Assembly: GCF_016031625.1 (NCBI RefSeq)
Contig: NZ_JACCHP010000003.1
Location: 62,001-126,000 of the forward strand
Source of the DNA: Bradyrhizobium agreste
GTDB lineage: Bacteria; Pseudomonadota; Alphaproteobacteria; Rhizobiales; Xanthobacteraceae
Direction: 5' to 3'
Length of the DNA: 64,000 bases
The notes below the pieces were generated by a model that saw nothing but the letters and a program-made list of their open reading frames with translations, searched no databases and was not told the origin of the DNA. Both the position numbers and the translations under genes were made by a program. Below are positions 24,978-33,630 of this stretch, piece by piece. Every line of letters begins with the position of its first letter. Position 1 is the first letter of the stretch.

Positions 24978-25894
24978 ACGCAACGAGGCTCCCCATGTCC
25001 GGTAAACGGCATCTGATCAACATTCTGCTGGTTTCATCGCTGCTGATAAGCGGTTCCGCCGCCACGGCCAAGGATGCGGCTGCGCCGCAACTCGGCGTCG
25101 GCGCGCAATACGATACGACTCACGTCTACGTCGCGCCGGAAGACGTCGACAAGTTCGTGGCGAGTTTCCTCGCCACTTTCGGCGGCCAGAGCACGAAACA
25201 GGTCGTCGCCACCGTGACGCCGACGCCGAGTAGCACGACGTCCCAACTTCTTCAGACGCCGGTCGGCACCGTGTCGCTGTTCGGGTTCAAGACGCCGATC
25301 CCCTATCCCTTCGGCGCGGAGCGGACGGGCTATCTCGTCACTGACATCGATGAAGCCGTGAAGGCCGCAAAGGATGCGGGGGCTGACGTGCTGGTGGCGA
25401 CCTTTCCGGATCCGATCGGCCGGGACGTGGTGATCCAGTGGCCTGGAGGCATCAACATGCAGCTATACTGGCACACGACCAAGCCGTCCTATGCGGCATT
25501 CGCCACCGTCCCCGAGAACAGGGTCTACGTGTCTCCTGACCGGGCCGACGCCTTCATGCGCGGCTTTCTCCGTTTCTCGCATGGGGAAGTGGTTTCAGAC
25601 GACGCAAAGGCGTCCGGCATCGAGATCGGCCGGCCCAAGGACGTGTACCGCCGCATCCGGATCGAATCCGTTTTCGGCAAGATGACCGTATTGGTCACGG
25701 ATGGACACCTGCCATACCCCTATGGACGCGAACTCACCGGCTACGAGGTTGCCGACCTGAAGGACACGCTGGCGAAGGCGACGGCAGCGGGGGCGGCGGT
25801 TCTCGTTCAGCCTTTCACCTCGGATCGCCGGGACTCGGCCATCGTGCAGTTCCCAGGCGGCTACGTCGCGGAGATCCACGCGGCTGCGAAGTAA
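24974..25894 (+). CDS. Exported VOC (glyoxalase/bleomycin-resistance) superfamily protein, two-module
   Basis: A 306-residue protein. Residues 1-32 form a signal peptide (positive MSGKRH start, hydrophobic INILLVSSLLISGSAATA), so the mature protein is periplasmic. Two repeated VOC-like modules follow, at about residues 45-165 and 180-305. Each has a beta-alpha-beta-beta-beta unit; module ends read GRDVVIQWPGGINMQLYW and RDSAIVQFPGGYVAEIH. The pattern suggests a four-module cleft made in one chain. Periplasmic VOC proteins are uncommon; a binding protein or extradiol-like enzyme are both possible. It is coupled to doxX by a four-base overlap. Confidence 0.82.
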   Translation: MNATRLPMSGKRHLINILLVSSLLISGSAATAKDAAAPQLGVGAQYDTTHVYVAPEDVDKFVASFLATFGGQSTKQVVATVTPTPSSTTSQLLQTPVGTVSLFGFKTPIPYPFGAERTGYLVTDIDEAVKAAKDAGADVLVATFPDPIGRDVVIQWPGGINMQLYWHTTKPSYAAFATVPENRVYVSPDRADAFMRGFLRFSHGEVVSDDAKASGIEIGRPKDVYRRIRIESVFGKMTVLVTDGHLPYPYGRELTGYEVADLKDTLAKATAAGAAVLVQPFTSDRRDSAIVQFPGGYVAEIHAAAK

Positions 25895-25956
25895 GCGCCA
25901 TTTGCGGTGCTCGTCGAGAGCCCGTACCTTGAACCGATCCGGAGCAAGTGACCGAT

Positions 25957-27378
25957 ATGTTTTCGACGAGACAAGGCAGAGCCGGCGCATTCTTGGCGGT
26001 GAGCATCCTTGCCGCTCCCGGCTCCCTGGCGGCGTCGTCATCGGCGCTGGCCGACGAAAAGCCGGCCCGTCCGGAGATCAGAACCAACCGCTGGCAGGAG
26101 GACTGGTCCGCTCTCGCCAATCCGGCGCTGTGGACGGATCCTTTCGATCCCATCAAGTACATCCCGATCATGCCGGGCGATCCGAAGAGTTATGTCTCGT
26201 TCGGCATGACGCTGCGGGAACGGTTCGAGGCCGTGAACGCGCCCGCGTTCGGTGTTGGTGGGACCAGGAGCGACGCGTACCTGCTGCAGCGCCTGCAATT
26301 CCATGCCGACTTCCATCTGGACGAACACTGGCAGCTTTTTCTGCAGGTCGAGGACGATCGTGCCTTCGGCAAGAACGTCATCACGCCTGTTGACCAGGAT
26401 CCACTCGACATGCGGCTTGGCTTCCTGGCCTACGTCAACGCGACCGAAGCGGGGACCTTCAAGGCGCGCGTTGGCCGGCAGGACTTCGACTTTGACCTCC
26501 AGCGGTTCGTCTCTTCGCGTGATGGTCCAAACGTGCGCCAGTCGTTCGACGCCGTTTGGGGCGACTGGGAACGCGGCCCGTGGCGCTTCATCGGCTTTCT
26601 CAGCCAGCCGGTGCAGTATGACCTGCAGCATCCCTTCGACGACACGTCGAACAGCCATTTCCGCTTCCACACGCTGCGTGTCGAGCGGCAGGTGCTCGGC
26701 ACCAACGAACTGTCCGCCTACTACTCGTTCTACCAGAAGGACAACGTCCGCTACCTCGACGCCAGCGGCGACGAGAAGCGCAATGTGTTCGATGTCCGGT
26801 TCGCAGGGAAGCTCAACCAATTCGATTGGGATCTCGAGGCGATGGGGCAGAGCGGCGTCATCGGTGGTAAGGACATCCGAGCTTGGGCCACCGGCGCCCG
26901 GGCCGGCTACACGTTCGCCGGCATCACATGGCAGCCGCGTCTGGGGATGCAGGTCGACGCGGCCTCCGGAGACCACCAGCCTGGCGACAACGTGCTGGGG
27001 ACGTTCAATCCGCTGTTCCCGAACGGCTACTATTTCACGCTCGCGGGCCTCACGGGCTACGTGAACCTCGTCCACGTGAAGCCGTCGCTCACGGTAAAGC
27101 CGGCCACGAACCTCTCGATCATGGCTGCACTCGGCTTTCAGTGGCGCGAGACGACGGCCGATGCGATCTACTTGCAGCCCAACATTCCGGTTGCCGGCAC
27201 CGCCGAAAAGGGCAGCGCCTGGTCGGGCGCGTACGCGCAGCTTCGCCTGGACTATCGGTTCGACGCCCATCTGACCGGCGCGCTCGAGGCCGTCCACTAC
27301 AAGATCGGAGATACCATCCGACAGGCAGGCGGGCACGACAGCGACTATGTCGGCGTCGAATTGAAGTATTCGCTCTGA
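25957..27378 (+). CDS. Outer-membrane porin, alginate-export (AlgE-like) family
   Basis: About 473 residues with an N-terminal signal peptide ending near ALA-DEKPA. The mature chain is a series of alternating amphipathic beta strands ending in an aromatic-flanked C-terminal strand (VGVELKYSL). The pattern RNYG-type residues seen in the family (MTLRERFEAVNAPAF, VGRQDFDFDLQRFVSSRDGPNVRQSF) and size match alginate-export porins. These proteins act as outer-membrane channels for anionic or aromatic solutes. A GTG nine bases upstream is an alternative start. In this operon it would be the uptake channel for the substrate handled by the amidohydrolase and VOC protein, which is inference. Confidence 0.88.
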   Translation: MFSTRQGRAGAFLAVSILAAPGSLAASSSALADEKPARPEIRTNRWQEDWSALANPALWTDPFDPIKYIPIMPGDPKSYVSFGMTLRERFEAVNAPAFGVGGTRSDAYLLQRLQFHADFHLDEHWQLFLQVEDDRAFGKNVITPVDQDPLDMRLGFLAYVNATEAGTFKARVGRQDFDFDLQRFVSSRDGPNVRQSFDAVWGDWERGPWRFIGFLSQPVQYDLQHPFDDTSNSHFRFHTLRVERQVLGTNELSAYYSFYQKDNVRYLDASGDEKRNVFDVRFAGKLNQFDWDLEAMGQSGVIGGKDIRAWATGARAGYTFAGITWQPRLGMQVDAASGDHQPGDNVLGTFNPLFPNGYYFTLAGLTGYVNLVHVKPSLTVKPATNLSIMAALGFQWRETTADAIYLQPNIPVAGTAEKGSAWSGAYAQLRLDYRFDAHLTGALEAVHYKIGDTIRQAGGHDSDYVGVELKYSL

Positions 27379-27396
27379 CATCGAAAAGGAAAACGG

Positions 27397-28068
27397 ATGC
27401 TGTTGCCGCTGCTCTTGAGCCTTATCGCGGGCTACGTCGACACCGCCGGCTTTCTTGCCTTGCAGGGTCTTTTCACCGCTCATGTCACCGGCAATTTCGT
27501 CACCCTCGGCGCATCGCTCGCTCTCGGGACGTCCGGGGCGATTGCCAAACTGTTGGCACTTCCAGTGTTCTGCGTGATCGTCATCGCGGTGCGGCTGCTC
27601 GGCTCGCTGTTGTCGAAACGCCTCGGCCCTGTGTTCGAAACCCTGCTCGGGCTCAAGGTTCTGCTGCTGACCATTGGCGCCGCACTGGCTATCAAATTGG
27701 GTCCCTTCCATGACGGCGATAGCTGGCAAGCCATAGTAACCGGAATGGTGCTCGTCGCCGCCATGGCAATCCAGAACGCGGTACACCGTGTCTATCTCGG
27801 CAGCGCGCCGCCATCGACGTTGATGACGGGTACGACGACGCAGATCATGCTCGATCTGGCCGACGTGATCCTTCCGGGAGGCGCAAAGAGCCAATCGGGC
27901 GGTCGACTGACCAAAATGTCGATCAACGTTCTGGTGTTCGCGGTCGGCTGCGGTGCCGCGGCACTTCTGTTCACGCAGTTCGGAGTTTGGTGCTTCGTGC
28001 TGCCGCCCATTCTCGGTGGGATTTCGCTGGGCGTGCGCGTTGCGGAGCCATCCGACCAGCGAGCGTGA
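27397..28068 (+). CDS. DUF1275 (YoaK-like) membrane protein
   Basis: A 223-residue inner-membrane protein with about six helices. The family signatures are GYVDTAGFLALQGLFTAHVTGN at the N-terminus, MAIQNAVHRV in the centre and a TGTTTQIMLDLAD segment. DUF1275 proteins are uncharacterised and often lie near transport or sensor genes. The gene is 18 bases after the porin stop and ends the operon. A transport role is possible, but nothing in the sequence proves it. Confidence 0.85.
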   Translation: MLLPLLLSLIAGYVDTAGFLALQGLFTAHVTGNFVTLGASLALGTSGAIAKLLALPVFCVIVIAVRLLGSLLSKRLGPVFETLLGLKVLLLTIGAALAIKLGPFHDGDSWQAIVTGMVLVAAMAIQNAVHRVYLGSAPPSTLMTGTTTQIMLDLADVILPGGAKSQSGGRLTKMSINVLVFAVGCGAAALLFTQFGVWCFVLPPILGGISLGVRVAEPSDQRA

Positions 28069-28458
28069 GACACAAAGATCCCGACAAGCGATAATCCGGG
28101 AGGACCGAGCGATGGGCTGAACCGCACATCGAATTCCGACTGCGATTGAATTCTGATCAGAAAATTGCGACACGCACATTCATATCGTCTCAAAAATTCT
28201 AGAGGCCGCCGCCAGAGGCCAGGTCTCGCCCCAATGTCTTGCGGGGCGACCGCGATGCCCTCTCGCAGGCGCGCAACATCTGGCGCTGACCGGCGAGGGG
28301 GAGGGATGAATTTCCAGATTATGGTGTTGAAGTGACTTATCCGGATAGCTTCGCCGTGATCTACCCGTCGACACGATACCTATCGGTGAAGGTCAGGCTT
28401 TTCATCGATTTCCTCGTCGAACGCTTCGGCCGCGAATTCGATGTAAAAAGAAACTGAA
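28069..28458. other. Intergenic region between the DUF1275 gene and the cyclase gene
   Basis: This is about 390 bases. It contains a short GC-rich inverted repeat around 28224-28246 (CGCCCC...GGGGCG) that could help termination. I see no gene, operator or repeat family. Confidence 0.45.
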
Positions 28459-29727
28459 ATGGCTTCCAAGACTTTCGATCCATCGCCTCGATCATATCCC
28501 CCTTCGGTCTCTTTCGTGCGGAGAGTTGGCCCGATCGCGGACTCCGCCGGTAACGGGGACACCTTCATCGAAATCGAAGACTGGCTGCTGGACGAGGCTT
28601 CCGCCGAACGGCAGATGATCGATCTTCTGGTCAAACTGATCTGTCGGGTGAAGGCCGCCCGCTCTTCGGTCGATCGATTCACCCTCCACATCGGCACGCT
28701 CCACCCCCAGCTTGTGGGATTCGCTTGGGTCTGGAGCGCCGACGATGGCTTCTGCGACGAGGTGCGAGTCACTGACGCGGCGGTCGATTCTGATGCTTAC
28801 AAGCTCAATCCGCTGCAGCGTATCATGGAGACCGGCGAGACGATCCGGCGAGCGCCAAATGAGCTGTCGGCGCAGGCGGAGTTTCCGATCATGGCCGAAC
28901 TCGCGGCCGCCGGCATGACGGACTACGTCGCGATTCCCCTTTCCGGTCTGGATGCGCGCAACGTTATCACCATCGCAACGAAGGCGGACGGCGGTTTCGG
29001 GCCGGCCGAGATAAACTCGCTCACGCGTCTGTTCAAGCTGTTCGCCTTGCATGTGCAACGGCATAGCGAGTTGAAGATCTCCGAAAACGCCTTGGGTGCG
29101 TACCTCGGCTATGGCGCCGCAGCTCGAGTACTGGAAGGCGCGATCAAACGCGGTGCGGGGGATTCGATCCGCGCCGTGATCTGGGTCTCCGATCTCCGAA
29201 ATTATACCAAGATGTCCGACGTGCTGGACCCGGCCGACATGCTGCTGCTACTCAACTCCTATTTCGAGGCGGTCGTGAGCGCCGTGACTGCTCACGGGGG
29301 CGAAGTTCTCAAGTTCATCGGGGATGGAATGCTCGCCGTTTTCCCGGTGAAGGCCGGCGCCGCCAAGGCGTCGCGCGCAGCCGTCTCGGCGGCGAGGGAG
29401 GCGATCGCAAGGCTGGAGGCCTCCGATCGGAAACTCCGTATCGCATCCGATCCCGGAGGTTGTCCCATGCTGAGGGCGGGCATCGTGCTTCACGAGGGGG
29501 AGGTCTTTTTTGGCAATATCGGCTCGCCGGAGCGCCTCGACTTCACGGTCATCGGCGCGGCCGTGAACGAAGCTTGTCGGCTTGAGGCGCTTACCAAGGT
29601 CATAGGTAGAGACCTTCTCCTGACTGAGGCGGTTGCCCATCATGTCAAACAAGATGCCGAGCATCTCGGTGATCACCACTTGCGGGGCGTTTCCGCGCGC
29701 ATCTCTGTTTACGGACTAATAAACTAA
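28459..29727 (+). CDS. Class III adenylate/guanylate cyclase with N-terminal sensor domain
   Basis: A 422-residue cytoplasmic cyclase making cAMP (or cGMP). The N-terminal about 210 residues form a GAF-like sensor region, with a short helical link at 205-230. The cyclase domain occupies 235-420. Metal-binding Asp245 (IWVSDLRNYT) and Asp289 (FIGDGMLAVF) are present, with Lys285 in KFIGD in the position that favours adenine. A dimerisation arm LDPADMLLLLNSYFE follows. The architecture is one of the large rhizobial cyclase set. The ribosome site is weak. It stands alone, converging on the ene-reductase gene with a shared hairpin between them. Confidence 0.9.
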   Translation: MASKTFDPSPRSYPPSVSFVRRVGPIADSAGNGDTFIEIEDWLLDEASAERQMIDLLVKLICRVKAARSSVDRFTLHIGTLHPQLVGFAWVWSADDGFCDEVRVTDAAVDSDAYKLNPLQRIMETGETIRRAPNELSAQAEFPIMAELAAAGMTDYVAIPLSGLDARNVITIATKADGGFGPAEINSLTRLFKLFALHVQRHSELKISENALGAYLGYGAAARVLEGAIKRGAGDSIRAVIWVSDLRNYTKMSDVLDPADMLLLLNSYFEAVVSAVTAHGGEVLKFIGDGMLAVFPVKAGAAKASRAAVSAAREAIARLEASDRKLRIASDPGGCPMLRAGIVLHEGEVFFGNIGSPERLDFTVIGAAVNEACRLEALTKVIGRDLLLTEAVAHHVKQDAEHLGDHHLRGVSARISVYGLIN

Positions 29728-29736
29728 GAGGAGCGC

Positions 29737-29760
29737 GCGGCCGATTCCGGGTTCGGTCGC
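29737..29760. terminator. Shared hairpin between convergent genes
   Basis: An 8-base stem (GCGGCCGA / TCGGTCGC, one G-T wobble) with an 8-base loop fills the 33 bases between the cyclase stop and the ene-reductase stop. It is likely a bidirectional terminator, although no strong T-tract follows on either side. Confidence 0.5.
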
Positions 29761-30876
29761 TTACAAGAGTGCTCCTCCGGGTGTGTCCAGCGCCGGATAG
29801 TCGAGATATCCGGCCTCGGAGCCGCCATAGATCCCGAACGGTTGCGGTGAGTTGTAGGTCGCGCCGGCGCGAATGCGCGCCGGTAGATCCGGATTCGCAA
29901 GAAACAGCCGGCCGAAGGCGACTGCGTCGGCCTCGCGGGAACCGACTACTCTCGCCGCCTGTTCGGGGGCAATGCCGGCATTGACGACAAGAGGTCCGTG
30001 ATAGCGTCCGCGAAAGATCGGTAGCATCCTCCCGTAATCCGGGGCTCCGGTCCAAGCGTTGGTATCAGCAAGATGGAGATAGGCAAGTCCGGCTGAATCC
30101 AGCCAATCGGCGAGCCAGCCATAAGTATCCTCCGGCTTCGGATCGCGCACGTTGTTGTAGGCCGCGAAGGGCGACAGCCTCAGTCCGATGCGCGAGCGCG
30201 GCATGACATCAGCCATCGCCGCGACGATCTCCCTGAGTAACCTGGAGCGTCTTTCGGGGGCACCACCGTACTTGTCGGTGCGAAGGTTGATGGTCGGCGA
30301 CAGAAACTGGTGTATCAGGTAGCCATTTGCGCCGTGGATCTCGACTCCATCGAACCCTGCGCGCATGGCGTTTGCGGCTGCGAGCTGGAATTCTTTCACC
30401 ACGATCTGAATTTCTTCGAGAGTCATTGCGCGCGAGGACGTCGCGGCGATCCGCACGTATGCGCCGTTGGCCAGGAGCGCCCACACCTGCAGCCGCTCGA
30501 GATCGTCATTCACGCCTGAGGGAGAGAGCGGCTGCTTGTCGGACAGCAGGCCGCGCGCGCTCGCGCGACCGGCGTGCCAGAGCTGCGCAACGACTCGCCC
30601 GTCCTGTTTGTGAATCCGATCGACAACCGCTTTCCATCCTTCGGTCTGTTCGTCGGTCCAAAGACCGGGCGTCCGATCGAAAGCGAGGGACATCGGCCCG
30701 ACGTTGACGCCTTCCGTTATGATCAGGCCGGCGCTCGCTCGCGCCGCATAGTAGTCAGACGCCGAGGGATTGATGACGCCGCGCTCGTCGGCGCGCGAGC
30801 GCGTCATCGGGGCCATCACGATCCTGTTTGCGAGAGCGATATCGCCGAAGGACGCAGGATCGAAGAGACTTGTCAT
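29761..30876 (-). CDS. Old Yellow Enzyme-family ene-reductase (NemA-like)
   Basis: A 371-residue FMN TIM-barrel enzyme reducing activated C=C bonds or nitro groups with NAD(P)H. Signatures are MAPMTRSRAD at residues 21-30 and the catalytic set His181, Asn184 and Tyr186 (HGANGYLIHQFLSP). The FMN-phosphate segment VNAGIAPEQAARVVGSREADAVAFGR follows. The ATG at 30876 is preceded by AAGGAGTGTGAAC. The longer frame runs upstream without support. It lies 46 bases after the monooxygenase gene and is part of the minus-strand arm of the TetR-controlled block. It may reduce a ring-cleavage or unsaturated intermediate. Confidence 0.9.
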   Translation of the reverse strand: MTSLFDPASFGDIALANRIVMAPMTRSRADERGVINPSASDYYAARASAGLIITEGVNVGPMSLAFDRTPGLWTDEQTEGWKAVVDRIHKQDGRVVAQLWHAGRASARGLLSDKQPLSPSGVNDDLERLQVWALLANGAYVRIAATSSRAMTLEEIQIVVKEFQLAAANAMRAGFDGVEIHGANGYLIHQFLSPTINLRTDKYGGAPERRSRLLREIVAAMADVMPRSRIGLRLSPFAAYNNVRDPKPEDTYGWLADWLDSAGLAYLHLADTNAWTGAPDYGRMLPIFRGRYHGPLVVNAGIAPEQAARVVGSREADAVAFGRLFLANPDLPARIRAGATYNSPQPFGIYGGSEAGYLDYPALDTPGGALL

Positions 30877-30922
30877 GTTCACACTCCTTGGAAGTTCGCA
30901 TCGTTCACGAAGCTCGATCGAG

Positions 30923-32071
30923 CTAGTCTGTGCTTCTCTCGCGCGACCAACGATTGCCGAGCGCGAGACCGTATCGGTAGAGAGAATTCCCGTATTCGAG
31001 CTGCAGCCGTTCGGTGGACGAAAGCGCAGAATCGACGTTCGCGCCTGCCGACTGCAGAGCGTGCGCAAGGACGGACGCTTCGTAGGCCGCCTTGGCCGTC
31101 CCCCCTGCCGTATGGGGACGCACCACGAACGCTGCATCGCCGGTCAGCAGGATTCGACCGAACACCGTCTTCGGCACGGTCACGTCGAGGATGGTCTGAA
31201 GAAAGGGGGCGCGCGTCTCCGATACCAGCGCCGCCATCTTGGGATGGATCTCGCGCGAAGCACGCGCCTTTAGCGCCGCGATAGTGCTCTCCGGCGTCAT
31301 GCCGCGCGGAAGCGAAGAGCGATGCCTTTCGCCGTTCTTGTCGGTCAGCAGGCGCGCAAGGTCTGCGCGGCTCGCGTGCACATACCAGACCCAGTTGAGG
31401 CGTCGGAATCCGGGAGTTACGGCATCGTCCTTGCCCGGGATGAGATATGCCAGCATGTGGCCGCCGCTGCGGGCCTCGGAGAAAGTAAAAAGGTCATCGA
31501 AGAACGGCAAGAGATCGCCTGACACCTCGCGTTCATCCAGTGTGCCCCTCCAGGCCACGTACCCGGCATATCGCGCCTCGACCTCGGGAAGCATCCTTCG
31601 CCTGGTCACGGAGCCCGAACCGTCGGCGGCCAGGAACAGATCGCTTTCGACCCTGGTGCCGTCGCTGAGGCTCGCCAAGATCCTGGAGCCTTCCTGGCTC
31701 ACGTCGATCACCTCGGAGCCCGCGCGATAGCATTCCCGCGAAACGGCGGCCCGCAACGCGGTGTGAATGGCCTCCCAGGAGGTGAACTGCTGCGGCATCG
31801 CCTGGAGCACGCCATCCCCGCTGTCGAAGCCGAGATATCGCCGGCCGCGACACGATGTGAAAGGGAGCGGTCCCGCCCCGTTGTCCGCGAGCAGCCGGGT
31901 CAATTCGCTTTGAACGACGATCCCCGCGCCGCGGGCCATCATCGGCCCAGGCACGCGTTCGTGGACGGTCACGGTCGCGCCGATCCTGCGGAGGGCTATC
32001 GCGTGGCACAGTCCAGCGATGGACCCGCCGCTGATCGTGACCGCAAGATCATGCTCGGCATGCCGATTCAT
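30923..32071 (-). CDS. FAD-dependent aromatic hydroxylase, 2,6-dihydroxypyridine 3-monooxygenase-like
   Basis: A 382-residue flavoprotein monooxygenase. The dinucleotide motif is GGSIAG at residues 15-20, the form typical of 2,6-dihydroxypyridine 3-hydroxylase rather than GAGPAG. A GAGIVVQSEL follows at 49-57, DG-type AADGSGS in mid-sequence and GDAAFVVRPHTAGG near residue 300. The enzyme would insert one oxygen from O2 into a hydroxylated aromatic or pyridine ring. The ATG at 32071 has GGGAGGAACGG upstream. It follows the MFS gene by 16 bases and precedes the ene-reductase, so the three form one operon. The true substrate is inferred only from family resemblance. Confidence 0.87.
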   Translation of the reverse strand: MNRHAEHDLAVTISGGSIAGLCHAIALRRIGATVTVHERVPGPMMARGAGIVVQSELTRLLADNGAGPLPFTSCRGRRYLGFDSGDGVLQAMPQQFTSWEAIHTALRAAVSRECYRAGSEVIDVSQEGSRILASLSDGTRVESDLFLAADGSGSVTRRRMLPEVEARYAGYVAWRGTLDEREVSGDLLPFFDDLFTFSEARSGGHMLAYLIPGKDDAVTPGFRRLNWVWYVHASRADLARLLTDKNGERHRSSLPRGMTPESTIAALKARASREIHPKMAALVSETRAPFLQTILDVTVPKTVFGRILLTGDAAFVVRPHTAGGTAKAAYEASVLAHALQSAGANVDSALSSTERLQLEYGNSLYRYGLALGNRWSRERSTD

Positions 32072-32087
32072 CCGTTCCTCCCATGCC

Positions 32088-33296
32088 TCAGTGACGCGAC
32101 ACCTTGCTAGTCCCCGAGGAGACGCTCGGTAACTGCAGCAGCAGGCCGGCACTCGCCAGGATCGCCCCGTAGCCGCAGACGCCGAGCCAGGACAGATGCG
32201 CGTAAGCCCAACTCGCCCCCAGTGATCCGAGCGAACCGCCGATGAACATCGCCGTCATGAACACGGTGTTCAGTCTGCTCCGCGCCTCCGGACGAAGCGC
32301 AAAGATCAGGTGCTGGTTCGAAACGAGCGCGGCGTTCACACCGACATCGAGCAACACCACCCCGACGACCAGACCTGCGATGGCGTTCCAGCCCGCGAAG
32401 GCGATCCAGGAGGAAAGCGAAATGGCGGCGCCAAGCACAACGACCAGGTGAGGTCCACGCTTATCGGCGATGCGGCCGGCGAGAGGAGCAGCGAAAATGC
32501 CGGATGCACCGATGACGCCGAACAGGCCAGCAATCTCGGGGCCGAGGCCGAACGCCGGTTCCTGAAGGTGGAGCGACAGAACGGTCCAGAACGCGATAAA
32601 GGAGGCGAACATCATCGCTTGCGTGGCCGCGGCAAGTCGTAGCGCCGGCTCCTCGACGAGCAGGTGCCCGAGCGAGCGCAGCGCGCTCGGGTACCCAATC
32701 TTCTGTGTCGCATGATGTCTTGGCAAGATTGCGCGAACCAGCGCGGCGGCGCCGAGCGCCAGCGGCACGCCCAACCAAAACATCTCCCGCCATCCGAAAT
32801 GTGATCCGACGAAGCCCGCAATCGTGCGGCTGAGGAGAATGCCACCGAGGATCCCACTCACCACGGTTCCGACGGCGGCACCTCGGGTCCGGTCGTCCGC
32901 AAGTGTCGCCGCAAACGGGACGATCTGTTGAGCCACGGTGGCTGCCACGCCAAGCATGAGGGATGCCCCGATCAACGCAAGCGTGGACGGCGCGATGGCG
33001 GCGAATGCGAGAGCCGCCGCGAGGACAACGAACTGGGCGGCGATGAGGCGCCGCCTTTCGACGAGATCCCCCAACGGGACCAGCAACAGGAGCCCGAGCG
33101 CGTAGCCGAATTGCGTTGCGGTCGGGATAAGCCCAATTGCTGAGGAATTGGGATAGCTCGCCTCGATCAGACCGAGCAGAGGCTGGTTGTAGTAGATGTT
33201 CGCGACCGCGATTCCAGCGGAGATCGCCATGGCGAAGGTGCGTGCGCGGGTGAGCTCGGAAGCCTGGTGCTCCGTTACAATCATTGACGTCGACAT
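32088..33296 (-). CDS. MFS transporter
   Basis: A 402-residue inner-membrane carrier with twelve predicted helices. The loop GDLVERRRLI between helices 2 and 3 and the GRIADKRGPHL loop at 8-9 are MFS signatures, and the NIYYNQPLLGLIE first helix matches the YnfM/arabinose-efflux-like branch. The ATG at 33296 has GAGG at good spacing; the frame opens further upstream. It heads the minus-strand arm whose promoter region holds TetR operator copy 1. Whether it imports the substrate or exports an intermediate is not decidable from sequence. Confidence 0.88.
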   Translation of the reverse strand: MSTSMIVTEHQASELTRARTFAMAISAGIAVANIYYNQPLLGLIEASYPNSSAIGLIPTATQFGYALGLLLLVPLGDLVERRRLIAAQFVVLAAALAFAAIAPSTLALIGASLMLGVAATVAQQIVPFAATLADDRTRGAAVGTVVSGILGGILLSRTIAGFVGSHFGWREMFWLGVPLALGAAALVRAILPRHHATQKIGYPSALRSLGHLLVEEPALRLAAATQAMMFASFIAFWTVLSLHLQEPAFGLGPEIAGLFGVIGASGIFAAPLAGRIADKRGPHLVVVLGAAISLSSWIAFAGWNAIAGLVVGVVLLDVGVNAALVSNQHLIFALRPEARSRLNTVFMTAMFIGGSLGSLGASWAYAHLSWLGVCGYGAILASAGLLLQLPSVSSGTSKVSRH

Positions 33297-33374
33297 AGGT
33301 AAGTCCTCGTTTCGTGCGGACGCAATCTCGATTCGACGTGCCCGTCTCTTGACCTCAGACACGATCATCAGTTA

Positions 33375-33390
33375 ATTATCAATCGATAAA
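33375..33390. promoter_or_regulatory. TetR-type operator copy 1
   Basis: ATTATCAATCGATAAA matches 14 of 16 positions of the perfect palindrome at 41218. It lies 79 bases before the MFS start (minus) and 241 bases before the cytochrome gene (plus), so it can control both arms. On the minus strand a GATAAT -10-like box (33380-33375) overlaps its edge. All three copies share the right-hand extension CGATAAATARC. Confidence 0.7.
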
Positions 33391-33630
33391 TAACAAGAGC
33401 TGCCGAAATCGGATGTCTTCTATGTGCGCGTGCACCGCTACGGTCGACGGCGGCGGCGCCGGCGCGCGCTCTGCGAGCCTTATGTCGCGGTTGAACGCAT
33501 GGATTCCGTGCACGCACTTTGGATCGGTTCGTCGCGCTGGGATCGACAGATCGTTCAATTCGCGCATCAAACTGACAAGAGGGCGCACGGGCCTGTCTGA
33601 TATGACGAGTTGATCGAGGAAGGAAGGTCG

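Noticed and set aside
26038..28179. 713-codon open frame on the minus strand opposite the porin and DUF1275 genes
   Set aside because: It is antisense to two well-supported genes, and its composition (rich in Arg, Gln, His and Glu) is that of a GC-rich shadow frame. No start site or family fits.
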